Of a stretch of DNA of 64,000 nt, positions 44,916 to 57,787 are shown piece by piece (within the stretch, counting starts at the first letter, position 1; each line of letters begins with the position of its first letter). The DNA lies in NCBI GenBank assembly GCA_947623455.1, contig OX392532.1, forward strand, positions 48,239,058 through 48,303,057, in the 5' to 3' direction. The notes under the pieces were generated by a model. That model saw nothing but the letters and a program-made list of their open reading frames with translations, was not told where the DNA came from and ran no database searches. This DNA is from Mimachlamys varia. Its lineage: Eukaryota; Mollusca; Bivalvia; Pectinida; Pectinidae. The translations under genes were made by a program, and so were the position numbers.

Positions 44916-46185
44916 TGCATGAGATTTAACATATTATACAATCTAAATCTACCTGCATGGGGTCAAGGTCACAATGACTAATAATTATACATGCATATAA
45001 ATGACTTTGTACATGTATGGTCACTTTTATCAGTTTAGTAATTATACCGCCCAGAAAAGATCATACATGGCCTAGCTATACTATATAAGCTATATTAGAA
45101 AAACATAATAATGACAACTTGATGAACCAATTTATATATAATATGTCTCAATAACTCATTCGATAGTGATCTCGAGACCGTGAGTGAACCACATATAATA
45201 TAATCAAATTATGTAACGTATAGAATATACATGCTGTACATGCATGCATATACATGGTAGCCAGTTATTACGCAATGAGTCGACCTATACATAGAGCTGG
45301 CATGCATGCCTTTGCCACTGAAAGAGATACATTGCATTACCATATATGGTACATGTATTTAGTGTAAATTTTGTAAAAGTAAGGAAAGGTTCAAAATATA
45401 GAACGTATCCTGCTTTGACCCCCTTCAACTGTTAACGTTCAAGACAAAAAATGAATGAAGGATTAGACTCTAAATAGATAAAACAACAAAAAGAATATAT
45501 GAATTATGACTGCATTATGGAAAGAATATTTGATGGAAATCTGATTCTTAACATTCAAGAAAGGTTTTTGGTTCATGTTGCAGTGTTTATATCATAGAAA
45601 TAGAAAGTCCATCTTTGGCATGTGGGCAAATTTGGGTCAAATTCTGTCTAAGGTTATCGCTTTCGCTAGGGTCCTAATTACAAAGACTGTAAAAACACTT
45701 GTTTTCACGGAGTGTACCATACCTTTCTTTAACTTTTCTAACGAAATCGGCGAACATCAAACTGCAGGTTCCACGTGAGGTGCCTCGATGACATTGTACT
45801 TTTTAGGTCCAGTTCTGTAATTTCTAAATAAAAACATGGATCCTTTCGGTTATTCGGTTGAAACGATCCAATTAATAAATGAACCTTTTTCCGTAATAAA
45901 CGAACATATTTTGTGATCGGAAAGAGTCAGCAAGACTTGACTGGATTCAAATATACAATTTCTCACTCTTCAAAGTCAAAATACTGGTACCTAATCATCA
46001 AACCTCAAAAATTACAATATTGCCATTTGGTCCATTTTCAGGTCTACATGAGACGTCTGAACCGGATAAATGGAAGTGTCCATTATGAGGGGCGATAACT
46101 CTGCAGTAGTCTTTAGCAGAAATCTATAGGTGTCGCGATATAGTTAGCTGTCATTAAATCTTGAATAATAAAGAGTACAGATGTG
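44916..46185. other. Upstream region of the ABC gene, nothing identified
   Basis: AT-rich with several TATATATA tracts. Promoter and first exon of the ABC gene may lie here; no specific site can be supported. Confidence 0.3.
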
Positions 46186-46187
46186 TA

Positions 46188-47260
46188 TGGGGCGCCGTTT
46201 TACTATTTATTAACAAAACTGGATAAACAGTTACGTGCCAAAAGTATTTCTTTTTTTCAATTTTGCTATATATTCTTTGTATTTCCAAGTTTTTTCAATG
46301 ACTTTTCCTGACTTCGTTTATGAATGGATTTTGACATTTTTTTGCCATTTTGTACAAATATCCAAGGTTTCGTCTCATAATATTTATTTAATTTTCCGTT
46401 GTGTATTGATGGAGCCATTTCTCTATACAACGTTACCAAAATGACGTCAAAATCGCGTCCCGAAAATTGGATGTTGTAAATAAATTATGATTTCTCTGGT
46501 CATACATAACGGAACAGTGAAAATATTTAAGGATTTACGTTAAATTTACCGACTGCTCCATTGGATTTATGATCTAATTAACTAAACAAAATCAAAGGTT
46601 AATTCTTATATTTACAGTATTTTCCTGTAAATGGTTCATAAGTTTTCTGTTCAATTTAGCCCATTCTGCAGACATATATTTCATTTCAAAACTTACAAAC
46701 GTGAAAACAGTTCAATAAATGTAACAGCATGAAGTTTGCATAAGCCATAGCTAGCTCCGCCCCTGTCAATTGTTAATGACGTCATACAATTGTGATTCGA
46801 ACGGGATAATTTGCATAGCTCCGCCCACATGTATTGTTGTCGACGTCTAAGAAATTTTGCACGTTCTCAAGTATAGTTACTGGAAAATAACTCTAGTTTG
46901 CAGTACAATGGTTATCGAGTGAATATCAGTGTAGACTGTAAATATTATGAGATGAAACGGGAAGCAATACTCTATAAATACACAAAATTTCATTAAAAAC
47001 GATCCATAAACGAAGTCAGGAAAATTCTTTGAAAAAATTGGAAATACAAAGAATATATAGCAAAATGAATAAAATTGAAAGACTTTGGCACGTAACTGTA
47101 TATATATTTTTTTAGGATTTCAAAAAATTAATTATGGATATCCATAACTCGAATTTTGTATATCCAAAACTATTTTAGGTTATCCAAAATTATTTAATGA
47201 TAACATAAATTCGAATTATGGATATCCAGTTTTGTTTATAAATAGTAAAACGGCGCCCCA
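46188..47260. mobile_element. Long foldback MITE with TA target duplication
   Basis: Ends TGGGGCGCCGTTTTACTATT and AATAGTAAAACGGCGCCCCA are perfect inverted repeats, with TA on each side, typical of Tc1/mariner elements. Inner arms also pair (AAATACAAAGAATATATAGC with its inverse, TTACGTGCCAAAAGT with ACTTTGGCACGTAA). The inner part 46540-46950 is similar, inverted, to 56925-57345, next to a mariner transposase remnant. Confidence 0.82.
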
Positions 47261-47264
47261 TAAA

Positions 47265-48780
47265 GCTGTCCCAGAAATGTAGTTTCTTCTATTTCCTTAT
47301 CTTGTTGGGTTATTTACAAGACGAAATAAAAAAATGTTAGAATCTGTCTGCAGCATTGAGCGTGATTTATATATGGTATCTTTGTTGTTGGGTCGGTGTA
47401 GACAAAAACTTATGTAAAGGAGTTTTGTGTTGTCTTTGTACCTTGAACGACTGAAGTGAAGTTATATTACCGTAAGAAATCATATCTCCTCTTAATTCGG
47501 TACCTAAGGAAGATTTTAAAGGAGAGTAGAATACGTGATCTTACTCCTTATAAAGATAGGTTTGTAATTATAAACTCGCAAATCTAAAAGGACCAATGCT
47601 TAGGTAAATCTATTTATAGCCATCAGCCTGACATACCAGTTCGTGCACAGGGACTTGGCACGATCTTCAAACTGGCGGTCCGTAGATCTCGTGCAACTTC
47701 TGAAGGTAGGATAAATCTTCAAATGTTATTATCTTTTCTAACGGGATATGAAGCTGTCCAAAAACGAATTTCCATAGTGTTGGGGGTATAATCGCCGATG
47801 CTTCTCCTTTTAGGTCCTTGCTAAATTAGCTTCACTGTCGAGGCATAGAAGGACGAAACAGCTGTATGGTCGAGTTTATTAATTTCTTGGCTTGACTGTA
47901 TCTTATTCGAAATTATAAAAAGGTGATATTCTCATGGATGTCTTTTGTACGATCATTTGGGGTATTTGAAGTGTAAGGACTTGTATTTACAAATTAATAG
48001 CAAAAAAAAAAACACAACAAAACCCGGAGAACATGGGGTTGTAAACAGGAAGTATAGACTGGAATACCTTATAGCTCGGACAATATATTCTAGAAGTTGC
48101 TAGATATTCCGGAGGAGTGACATATACTGATTATATATCGCCGACAATCATATACATACGTTTTGCAGGTGTGGCATTTGCCCAGTTAACTGATCAACTT
48201 TATCATAGAAACTACCGTATCGTAAACGATACTGACTCCAGATCTATATGAAACAAGTTCCAGTTTCAGCCCGCCATTTTTACAAGACTTTGAAAGGTTA
48301 AACAATATACTTTGAAGTGGTACAGAAGCTGAGCATTCATTGTAATAGGTGTATAACACCGCTACTTTCCAATTTCCACTCTTCATCATGATATTTTTGC
48401 CGAATCGATTTAAAGCCCACAAGACGTGTAATTTATGTCCAAATATAGCTATAACTAATATTCAGGTCCCTTTAGATTTGAATAGTTCTGTTAATTGGCA
48501 ACAAAATTTTGGAGCACGTCTTTGTCGAATACGACATCGACCACTCGAAAGGGTATAGCTATTTTTATGACGTTAATATTCGATTTTTATTTATCAAATT
48601 TATTATATTTTGATTTGTAGAACGTATTGCCCCATTTCTTGTTTCTTCCAGATATCGGTAAATATGTAGCCGGTCATTACGTATCCAATGACTCCACTAG
48701 GAATCGAACATAGAATCTCAGTATTACTGGTGTTGTGCGGTACAAAAATAGTGAGATGAATATCAGGACTTGTGGGCTAG
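47265..48780. other. Intergenic, nothing identified
   Basis: AT-rich, no supported gene or repeat. Confidence 0.35.
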
Positions 48781-48792
48781 CAGCAGGGCCTC

Positions 48793-48874
48793 CATCGTCG
48801 GATACCCACGGTTGATCTCGCTTCGCTAACGAGTGAGTTAGCGAAGCGAGATCAACCGTGGTTATCCGACGATG
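48793..48874. repeat. Strong 82-bp hairpin
   Basis: CATCGTCGGATACCCACGG and GATCTCGCTTCGCTAAC pair with GTTAGCGAAGCGAGATC and CCGTGGTTATCCGACGATG: a stem of about 37 bp with one mismatch and a tiny loop, flanked on both sides by GCAGGGCCTC. Confidence 0.9.
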
Positions 48875-49439
48875 CAGGGCCTCATCATTGTCACGTTGTG
48901 GCCTACTTGACAAACACGCAAGACAAGAAATATGGCGTGACTCGAACTATTTTTATTTCATGGATCACTACGCATGGCGTGTCTAACGACCGCAGTTATC
49001 CGGACCGGAATACACAAGATCGGTTCAGTACATATCAATCATGTACCCTAGGCCTGTCCCTCTTCTCCACGGAAACTATGTCTTCACACTTTTGTATTCC
49101 GCTGATGGAATCTATGACACGGACATCTTTATAAATAAAGAAAACCATAAGCTGTTTCTGAGTCAGGTATTGTTTTCTACCTGTTTTAATTATTCTGTCA
49201 AAGATTATAATTTGACCGTTTTTATAACCAGGATCTGTGCACATGCGATTTTATCATTCAGTCTGCGAATGATGAGTTGCTAGATACATTGTACACTCGC
49301 TAACATCATCGCACTTCATCTAATATATGATGAACGAATCGGCTCGTTTGTGTTTGTGCTGGTGGACTATACGTCCCCAAGGTTTCCCGAAAAAAGTTTT
49401 TAAGTATTTTTTCCCTCGTAGTCAAGAAAATAAATAAGA

Positions 49440-49795
49440 TAATACCGAAGCGTTAACAAAATCATAATCCAAACTCAAAAGCGGTTAAACCAGGGGCAAA
49501 ATATGAACAAAGGAAAGACCTACATGGAGACTCTTGTAAAAGTACAACATAATAAGACAGGGTGTTCCGGAAGAGTAAGCGTATTTTGCTTCATCGACGA
49601 CACCTGCCATGCAAATCTTTGTCACATCCATGTAAACATCAAGTTCTCAACATGATAACCGAGTATCATTGTCAATCACAACAAGTAAACACACTAATGA
49701 GCACACTCAAAAACGTCAATCTTTATATCACTTAAAGATACAGAATATTTCTCAATGAGACAAAGATGGCGACCATAAAACTTCCCCAAGAGTAA
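49440..49795 (-). mobile_element. Penelope-like element, 3' tail fragment
   Basis: The sequence from ACCGAAGCGTTAACAAAATC through GGGGCAAAATATGAACAAAG to AAGATGGCGACCATAAAACTT matches 61510-61862, the tail of the larger reverse-transcriptase element there. Non-coding here. Confidence 0.7.
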
Positions 49796-50293
49796 TAATT
49801 CCAAAACAGAAAAAACTACAGAATGCTAAAACATGGTATTAACCATGATTGTGGTTGGACAATGAAAGATACATTGTAATTATTGAAAGTGATAATAAGT
49901 TAGGATGATGTAACCACAGACACATGTAGCCAGGAGAGTCAACATAATGTATTAATATAATATAACAGGATACATAATTATATACCATTATAATATAGTT
50001 AAAATAAAATTAGATATGTCTGTGAGACATAAATGCCCCCGCTCCCAGCTATTTACATTACCATGGGACGGGACGGACATGGGTAACACTATATGTCCCC
50101 CCTCCCATTTCATGACAGAGGCATAAAAAACAAAAGTGTCAATTTCTTTGTACCAATTTGATTAATGAGTTTAGAAAACAATTGAGGATTTCTGTTTAAT
50201 TTGCAATCGTAACGTGAGATAACATTAATTGTGGTAATCAAGGCACCATTAAACCCCAAGGGCTTCAAAATCCACATCGTATCATGAAAGATG

Positions 50294-50841
50294 CACAGGG
50301 ACCTGAGAATTTGTTACAGCTAGTTTTGGACCTAAAATAGGGTGTTTAGCGTAATTTTACACATTTGGGGGGTTAAGATCAATTGGATGGCTAAATTTAA
50401 AGGAAGACCGCCATCCATTGACAGCAAAGACCAGCACGCGGGGTGACGTCAACCTAATGAATATGTAACGACATTGGCCCCCAAGCCGCCAAGAACTCTG
50501 AGACACGGGAATGTTCGTGATTTTGGAGGAAATGGAGATTATTTCTGCGGAAGGAGGATACATTTGACTTGCATTTAGGAGGTTTATAAAATAAAAATTA
50601 TCCATCTTTCCAACGGTACAAAGCGTTTTTTCGTACCTCAACTAGAAATGTGATTTTTGATGCAAGCAAAGTAGGTGGGGTCTATTTTTCGATCTGGAAA
50701 GCTTTCCACCCTTTAGCTTTTATGACTACTGAGGGAGCATTTTTATCGGAAATTGATCTTAACCCCCCAAATGTGTAAAATTACGCTAAACACCCTATTT
50801 TAGGTCCAAAACTAGCTGTAACAAATTCTCAGGTCCCTGTG
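50294..50841. mobile_element. MITE with long inverted ends and 8-bp target duplication
   Basis: 548 bp, with about 100-bp inverted ends starting CACAGGGACCTGAGAATTTG and closing CAAATTCTCAGGTCCCTGTG. Direct repeats GAAAGATG (50286-50293 and 50842-50849) flank it exactly. An 8-bp duplication is typical of hAT, P or Merlin transposases; no transposase is present. Confidence 0.9.
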
Positions 50842-51239
50842 GAAAGATGAACGCATACGCAACGTACTGCACATACTTAAGGATTGAGTCTTGCATTGGT
50901 CGATTTTATGCGGTGATGAATTCAGCTGGTCTTGATAAAATGTAATACACTGTGAGGCGGCAGTTATCTATTCGAGTTCCTTTGACACCGGACGTGACTA
51001 GACGGATATGACGTTATCGCTGACAAAATAGGTGGAATGGGAAGGATCTAGTTGAAAGAAGAATTTCCAGGGCAGCACGATAGTCATACTCGCCACTGCC
51101 GCTAGCAACCATGGACTGTTAACATTTTTCTGATTACCAAATTATAGTCTTCGATGAGTGAATAGACTGCTGATATAAAAGGAAAATTTAACGATTTCAT
51201 GACAACATCACTTGGACGAGGTTCGGATTGCTCAAAGCT

Positions 51240-52107
51240 GCATTACATAGTAACATGTATCACTCCAAAATCACAAAGATTAGATGACAAATTAAACCCT
51301 CGTAAAAGTACAAGACAATAAGACCAGATGATCTGGAAGAGCAAGCGTCTAACGCTTCATGGTTGACACCCGCCATGTAAATCTTGGTCACATCCAAGTA
51401 AACATCAAGTTCTCAAAATAGAAACCAAGTCATCAATGTCAATCACAACAAGTAAACACACTAATGAGCATTTTTAAAAAGTCCATCTTCATATCACACA
51501 GAAATACAGAATATTTATCAATGATACCATGATGGCGACTATAAAACTTGCTCCTAGTTTTCACCAACCTGCATCTCTCGAAGCCCTGTGCCGTAAGTTT
51601 GTTCGTCAGCAACTGACATCTATCACGAATATCTCGATATTCAGGACAAGCCCTAGAATAACGAAACAATTGCGACATATAAGCACCATAGGATGGAGAA
51701 ACAGGGATGTAACTATCAAGGAAGGGAAAGTTCACGATCGGAAAATCAAAATCGTCACGTTTAGCATAAAGCTAAGTATTAAGCTGATCGTGTTGGTCAT
51801 AGTTTAAGTAAATATCGAGATAAGAAGCTGATGTAACAGAGTCTGTTGTGTCTTTAATCTCAAGTTCAGTAGGGTATATACGATCGACTAGGTCAGCAAA
51901 CGTCTCGTGTTTATAGGCAACACATCGTCGATATACCTGAAAGTGAAATTGAAAGAGTTGGCAAGGTTTTTGTTACCCGTCCTTATAGGCCCCTCGACAC
52001 ATTCAGCCTTGTATGAAAAAAAACCAAGTCACCCAAAAGTGGGACACATTTAGTTTTTCCTCCGAGCTATACAAAGATATTGTCAACCAGGAATTCAATC
52101 ATTCCAA
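51240..52107 (-). mobile_element. Penelope-like reverse transcriptase fragment, broken
   Basis: Minus strand 51735-51500 encodes FPFLDSYIPVSPSYGAYMSQ, RYSRACPEYRDIRDRC and LLTNKLTAQGF, close to the C-terminal part of the reverse transcriptase at 61771-62478. Upstream 51780-52107 is the same gene with frameshifts. Ends abruptly at 52107 against an inverted piece of the same element. Confidence 0.75.
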
Positions 52108-52480
52108 ACTTACGGCACAGGGATTAGAGAAATGAGGACTATGAGCAAGTTTTACGGTCGCCCTCTTGGTCTCATTGAAAACTATTTCGTATCCTTGTAT
52201 AGTCTCATCACCTCTTGTGATTGAAAATGATGTGTCGGTTCTTACTTTGATGACATGACGTTTACTTAGATGTGATGTCAATGAAACAGACGACGCTAAC
52301 TCTTCGGGAACACCTGGTCTTATTATCCTGCGCTTTTTCAAAGGCATCCGTGTACAATTTTCCTTTGTTCATAATATGCTCCATAGTTTGATTGATTTGG
52401 AGTTTGGATTATCGTTTTATCGACCCTTCGCGAAAAAAGTTTTTTTTTTCAAAATCTTTCAAAATGCAGATATATGTTTT
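52108..52480 (+). mobile_element. Inverted Penelope-like fragment
   Basis: Reads in the plus direction. SKFYGRPLGLIENY is the reverse-transcriptase C-terminus, then comes the tail up to TTTGTTCATAATATGC and GGAGTTTGGATTATCGTTTT, matching the inverse of 61510-61600. Together with 51240-52107 it forms a tail-to-tail inverted pair. Confidence 0.65.
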
Positions 52481-52788
52481 CATTTTAGAGTTCTGGAGCC
52501 ACAATATTACTCGCATAGAAACAATAATCTCAGGACAAGGCGCCCAGTGTTATGTGATGTATGTTGTACGTAAATGATTCTTAATTAGGTCAGTAAGTTT
52601 TTTATTAGAGTTGAATAGCACATACCAATATGTATACAAGTAAGTGATAAACAATATCACTGCCTTTTATCTACTGCGAGGACTCATTTATACTAATATT
52701 AATCTGGATAAATTTTGAATATGCTGACAACAGAAAAAAAACCATTATAAAACTTTGTCTTCAGTATAAAATGATGTGACAATCGGAC

Positions 52789-55700
52789 TTAAACTGTCTC
52801 CTCAATGCCATAGTTAATTTCAGAGTCGACCAGTTCCCACGAGTACATGGATAATAGACGCTGAACGGTGCCTATGTGATGTTCCTTACCGTATGTGATG
52901 TACAAGACAAGACGTCTATCACCAGTGGTCTGGTGATAAGACATCTGTTTAGAAATATGGGCAGCGACCACCTCTTCATCATCAATTTCTCCGTAAAAGT
53001 CGATATATATAACTCTCCCTACTTCACAAGGCATGCTAGTGGTGGCTGAAATCAACACTGGAACGTTGAGACATTTTGTATCTTTATCTCTCGTGAAACT
53101 GGCGACCAGTTTAGCGTTTGAATTAAATATGTGATTTATGTTTGACACCAACAAACGATACGGAACGCATTTGACCACTATTCTGTTTTCTGGAAATAAA
53201 TTTTGTTTTTCGTGACGAGAGAGGAATATTTTTTCCAGTAGTTTTGCATCTACGGTTTCCAGAGGTAAGAGTCGGACATTAGGTGACCGCACTGTGCATT
53301 TGAAGGAATGGTTTGTGGTTTTGAAGATGGCAGCATTCTAAAAACAAAACAAAACCAAACATTGTTTTAGATTGTATTCTAACAAACGGACATATTGCAA
53401 TAAGTTTATTTATTACAATTGCAGACAGTGTTTTCCTTTATGATTAAAGTGGCATAGGCGAAAGTAAGTTGTTGGTTTTCATTTTTGTTTCAACATACTA
53501 CATACATATATCAAGTGGGTATTCTTATGGACTATGACGATTGGATTTTGTGATAGATATTCATGAATTGAATACTTTCGAGTTAGTTGAATTTATATCT
53601 GTCTGACCAGACGCTTTAGTTTGGGATTTCCACCTAATAACGCATGCGCAGCGAGCACTGTTTCAATCGTAAAACTCTACATGGTTTTGCCGTTATACGG
53701 CAATAAGGGTTAACCTTTAGGCGAAACGTTGCCGAAAGATCAAAATATGACGCAAGGACTACGTTACGGAATCACATTGAGAGATGGGAAGTATGCAACG
53801 GAGAAACTAACTACTCAATAGTGTATGTGTTACACATTTCTTCTGTGTAGCGGTACATGCACAAATAAAGCTTTGATTTGGTTTTGAGGCCACCCAAGGA
53901 AAGCTCTTTCAGTCCTCTGTTGCATGAAAGCGTTTGTAATTAAACATAAAAGGGTGTTTTATAAAATTCCTTTTATACTATTTTTTATACTATATATGGT
54001 GAATAGAAAGACATTTCTTCACACAAGATATAAGGTATCGGAAAAATTGTTTTCGTTGTAAAACGGAACGTTCGACCGAGGTATACGGCCTTAATATGGA
54101 CAAAATAATCTGTAAATAAGGGAAGGTACACAAATTATCGGGTTGCGATCCTGGTATTGAATTTGATACGAAAATATATGCATAACGGAAGTCATATATG
54201 TTCCATGCCTGCAATTTTGTTGAAAATGTCAACGTTCCTTAACACGACAATAAAAAAAAAGATATAAAAAGAGAACGGAATGATCATAACATATTCATAA
54301 CAGATAGTTATAAGTATCTCCACAGTTCCAAATCTGGTATACATGTAGTCATGTTTAGTGTGTGGTGCGTAATATAAGTGCACCGACTTAAAAGGTCGCA
54401 TTCCGTGATGTATATACATGTATAGATAGTCTGAAAAAAAATCTTAAGATATTGAGTTGAAAAAAAAATCCCAAACATTTCATGTTATTATATTTTTGTA
54501 CTTTTCAATGCATACATATACCTTTTATGAAATCATCTGAAAAGGAGGATTCGTGAATATCACCATGTTCATACCATGACCGTATTTCGTAGCCATGTCC
54601 AAGGAGTTCTGACTCTCTGACCCGTTAAATATTTGGACGGCAGGCGGATGCAAGACTCTCGCACCCGCCTGCCATCCAAATATTTAGCGTGTCAGAGAGT
54701 CAGAACCCTTTGGACTATGGGTACCCATGTGTACCGGTCTCTGTCAGGTATTATATAATATAGACAATTCCTGTTGTCGATAAATGATGTCGAGATTCCG
54801 ACAAACATTTCTTCATATCGATATCGCTATGTTTGCAACTAATGTCTGATTATCAATGTTGATATGATTCAATAAGTTTAAACACGAACTTTGTCTCTTT
54901 TTCATCAGCCGTATACATAACGCGTCCCCTCTCTTATGGCCCTTTCGTCGAATTGCCGGTCAGGCGACTTGCGACAAACCTGTCACGTTGCGTCATCACC
55001 ACTATTTTTATCGGGCCTTCCCCTAGGAATACAATTTTACAAATAGTGAATTTTACATTTTGAGCGGACTTTGAATATTGGAATAGCAGGAAAAAATAAT
55101 TAGTGGTGCAGACGCCATCTACATTCAAGAACTGGCATTTAGGGTTCGCGGAACCCCCCTTTCAATGACTTTAATCCCGCTCTCAAATAGAACAGATGCT
55201 TCTTCCCCTACCAGACGTGAGAATGTATGGGGTCACCTGCCCGACCACGTGGGTTTTCTCCGGGTCCTCCGGTTTCCTCCCACAATAAGACCCCTCGCGC
55301 GCTCATATTCGGGTCAACAAGAGTGATTAATATAAATTGTAAAACTTGTTTCATAATTGTTGTAAAATAAATAAAGTTTATATTAGCAGATGCTTTTGAT
55401 TAATAGACGATTGCTTTCGCAACTGTTTTAATTCCTGTTCAATGGCGTACACGTCCTAAAAACGCAGACCATATCTGTCTTACTTCCATCTCTCTGTTTC
55501 TTTACTCTTTGCATTTAAGTAATAAGAAAATGAGTTACCCGCTGAAACACGACGTGGGCCCCTTTCTTCTTTAAGATAGTCAGGGCAGAAGGAGACATCG
55601 TACTAAAAACGCTCCTCTCCGCACTTCCACCAAGATTGTTGAAACAGTATTTTTTCTTCTTCGAGAAGATTCCTCTTCCCACGAATTCTTCCCGTACTCT

Positions 55701-57787
55701 ACCAGACTGCATCAAAACACTTTTACCGTCATCGATGACTGCAGCGAACATGAAGCTTATCTTCAAAAGAAATAGTTTTAACATATATCTACAAACTAGC
55801 AGTATTAAAGCTGTTCGACTATCTAAGTACATTCACCTGCATAGTATTTATTGGATTTCATAACATTTCCCAGATGGTTTCAACAGCATGATATTCTCTG
55901 ATTTTACAATAAAACGTTGGGTTCTAAAATTTCTTACCACAATTATTAACACAAATATGACGCCAGAAGATCATGGTTATATTTGGCCATAAAGTCACTT
56001 ATTCAAGGAGCTTTCTTAGGGAGAAAATGCAAATTGCGTTTGAGATTTAAATTGCGCACATCAAATGACTATATAACTAAAACATTGCATTGCGTCTGTG
56101 TTCATTTATTCTGCGTCTGCTTCGGACAACCGGAAATTTACATGTCAAACCAGTAAAATGGGACGGGAACACCCTCTCACGTTTGACCCCATATCAATCC
56201 GCCATCATATATCAAAATCTACCCAAAGTATATATATTTAAGAAGTTAAATATCTTTAGATTTCATTCAATGCAGAATAGGTTAACAATTACCTGTATAG
56301 AGTGTGTGGTAATACATTGACCGTTTCCAACTTAAACAACTTGACTACAGTTGTTGCTGGTTTGTTATGTGTTTTAGGAGGAATTTTCCCCATTTTTGTT
56401 CGTAATTTATTCAGATCTACATATTTAAAGAAGCTATAAGACACACCCTACTTTTACCTTTTGGAACAGCAATTTGCGTGATTGGGCCACCATTTCTACA
56501 GAATATTGCATATAAAACCTTCTTTGCTTTCAGCGTTCGTTTAGCAATACTGGGCTTTTTGAAATGTTTAAAAAAATGTCTTCCTGAATAAGGGCATCGT
56601 TGACTGATTCGTGACCAGAATCAAATTTAGTAAACCATCTATAAACTGTGGAAAATGACATTCGTTTATCCCCATAAACGGTACATATCTCATCATGTAT
56701 ATTTTTGACACCCAATCCCAACTGACAGGGAGCTTTTATATAACCCCAGTTATTTTCTATCCGTTTTCTTACCATTGTCAAAACATTGTATATGACTGCA
56801 CACGAAAGCAATCTAATTTGCAAGGAAACCGAATGTATTCACACAATACAGCGATGAGCCGGTACGTTCCAAAAGGTTTCGAACACTCCTCGTATATCTG
56901 AGATCTTTTACCTGTTTATCCACAAATATTTACAGTCTACACTGATATTCACTCGATAACCATTGTACTGCAAACTAGTGTTATTTTCCAATAACTATAC
57001 TTGAGAACGTGCAAAATTTCTATGACGTCGACAACAATACATGAGGGCAGAGCTATGCAAATTATCCCGTTCGAATTACAATTGTATGACGTCATCAACA
57101 ATTGATATGGGGGGAGCTAGCTACCGCTTATGCAAATTTCATGCTGTTACATTTATTGAACTGTTTTCACGTTTGTAAGTTTTGAAATGAAATAATGTCT
57201 GCAGATGGGGCTAAATTGAACAGAAAAAGTATGAACCATTTACAGGAAAACACTGTTAATATAAGAATTAACCTTTGATTTTGTTTAGTTTATGAGATCA
57301 TAAATCCAATTGAGCAGTCGGTAAATTTAACGTAAACGCTTCGCGTTTACGCAATTTAACTCGTGCTCCATTGGATTAATCCTTAATTATTACACAAAGT
57401 GCCAGATTATCATTACGAGATGAGTGAAGTGTTCTATAACACGCGTATTGCCTCCGTAGATGTCCTAACAATTCGTTTATACTAATTTTGATTTTAAAGA
57501 ACAGCGATTTGTTTTTTAACAAAGTTTTTATGAAAGTGCTGTCAAACAAAAACAAAAGAACTTACCATTGTTTTACCAATGAATCCAGCTATTCCGGTAT
57601 TGTGTTTTAGCATTTCGTGGTATTCACTTGGTATGTAATCCAGCCCGTCATACAGATGTTTCTGTATAGATACCACGTCATCGTAATCTTCAGGTATCGT
57701 CTGCCGAAAGTGTAATCCTACCATCCGAGACTTATGTAATTCATACACCCACTGGAAATACCTCTTATTGCACAGACGTAATGCCAT
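52789..57787 (-). CDS. NAT16-like N-acetyltransferase, paralog 1
   Basis: Exons 57787-57566, 55760-55539 and 53337-52789; lengths 222, 222 and 549; all phase 0; 330 aa. The ATG at 57787 is real. Exon 1 has FRQTIPEDYDDVV and YDGLDYIPSEYH, the conserved start of the NAT16/histidine N-acetyltransferase family. Exon 2 has GRVREEFVGRG (about residues 94-104), the acetyl-CoA pyrophosphate loop (R/Q-x-x-G-x-G/A) of GNAT enzymes. Exon 3 is the C-terminal half, with IYIDFYGEIDDEEVVAAHI. The family acetylates small molecules such as free histidine in the cytosol; the substrate here is unknown. A possible AATAAA lies near 52606. Intron 1 contains a mariner remnant, intron 2 a hairpin and a SINE. Confidence 0.85.
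54606..54706. repeat. 101-bp foldback hairpin
   Basis: GTTCTGACTCTCTGAC pairs with GTCAGAGAGTCAGAAC and TAAATATTTGGACGGCAGGCG with its inverse near the centre. In intron 2 of acetyltransferase paralog 1. Confidence 0.88.
55205..55385 (+). mobile_element. SINE, 3' part
   Basis: GTGAGAATGTATGGGGTCACC, GGGTTTTCTCCGGGTCCTCC, TCGGGTCAACAAGAGTGATT and TAAATAAAGTTTATAT. Same family as the minus-strand SINE at 20975-21175, but lacking the tRNA-like head. Intron 2 of paralog 1. Confidence 0.75.
56560..56790 (-). pseudogene. Mariner-family transposase fragment (N-terminal helix-turn-helix)
   Basis: The minus-strand frame gives QLGLGVKNIHDEICTVYGDK and MSFSTVYRWFTKFDSGHES, the HTH_48 DNA-binding domain of mariner (Mos1/SETMAR type) transposases, where S-x-S-T-V-x-R-W is conserved. 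The catalytic DDD domain is absent and the frame soon degenerates, so it is a dead remnant. It lies in intron 1 of acetyltransferase paralog 1. Confidence 0.72.
56925..57345. mobile_element. Inverted relative of the 46-47-kb foldback element's core
   Basis: TACAGTCTACACTGATATTC, GATAACCATTGTACTGCAAA, CAATTGTATGACGTCATCAA and AATCCAATTGAGCAGTCGGT are the reverse complements of sequences at 46540-46950. It lies directly beside the mariner remnant, suggesting both belong to one element family. Confidence 0.7.
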
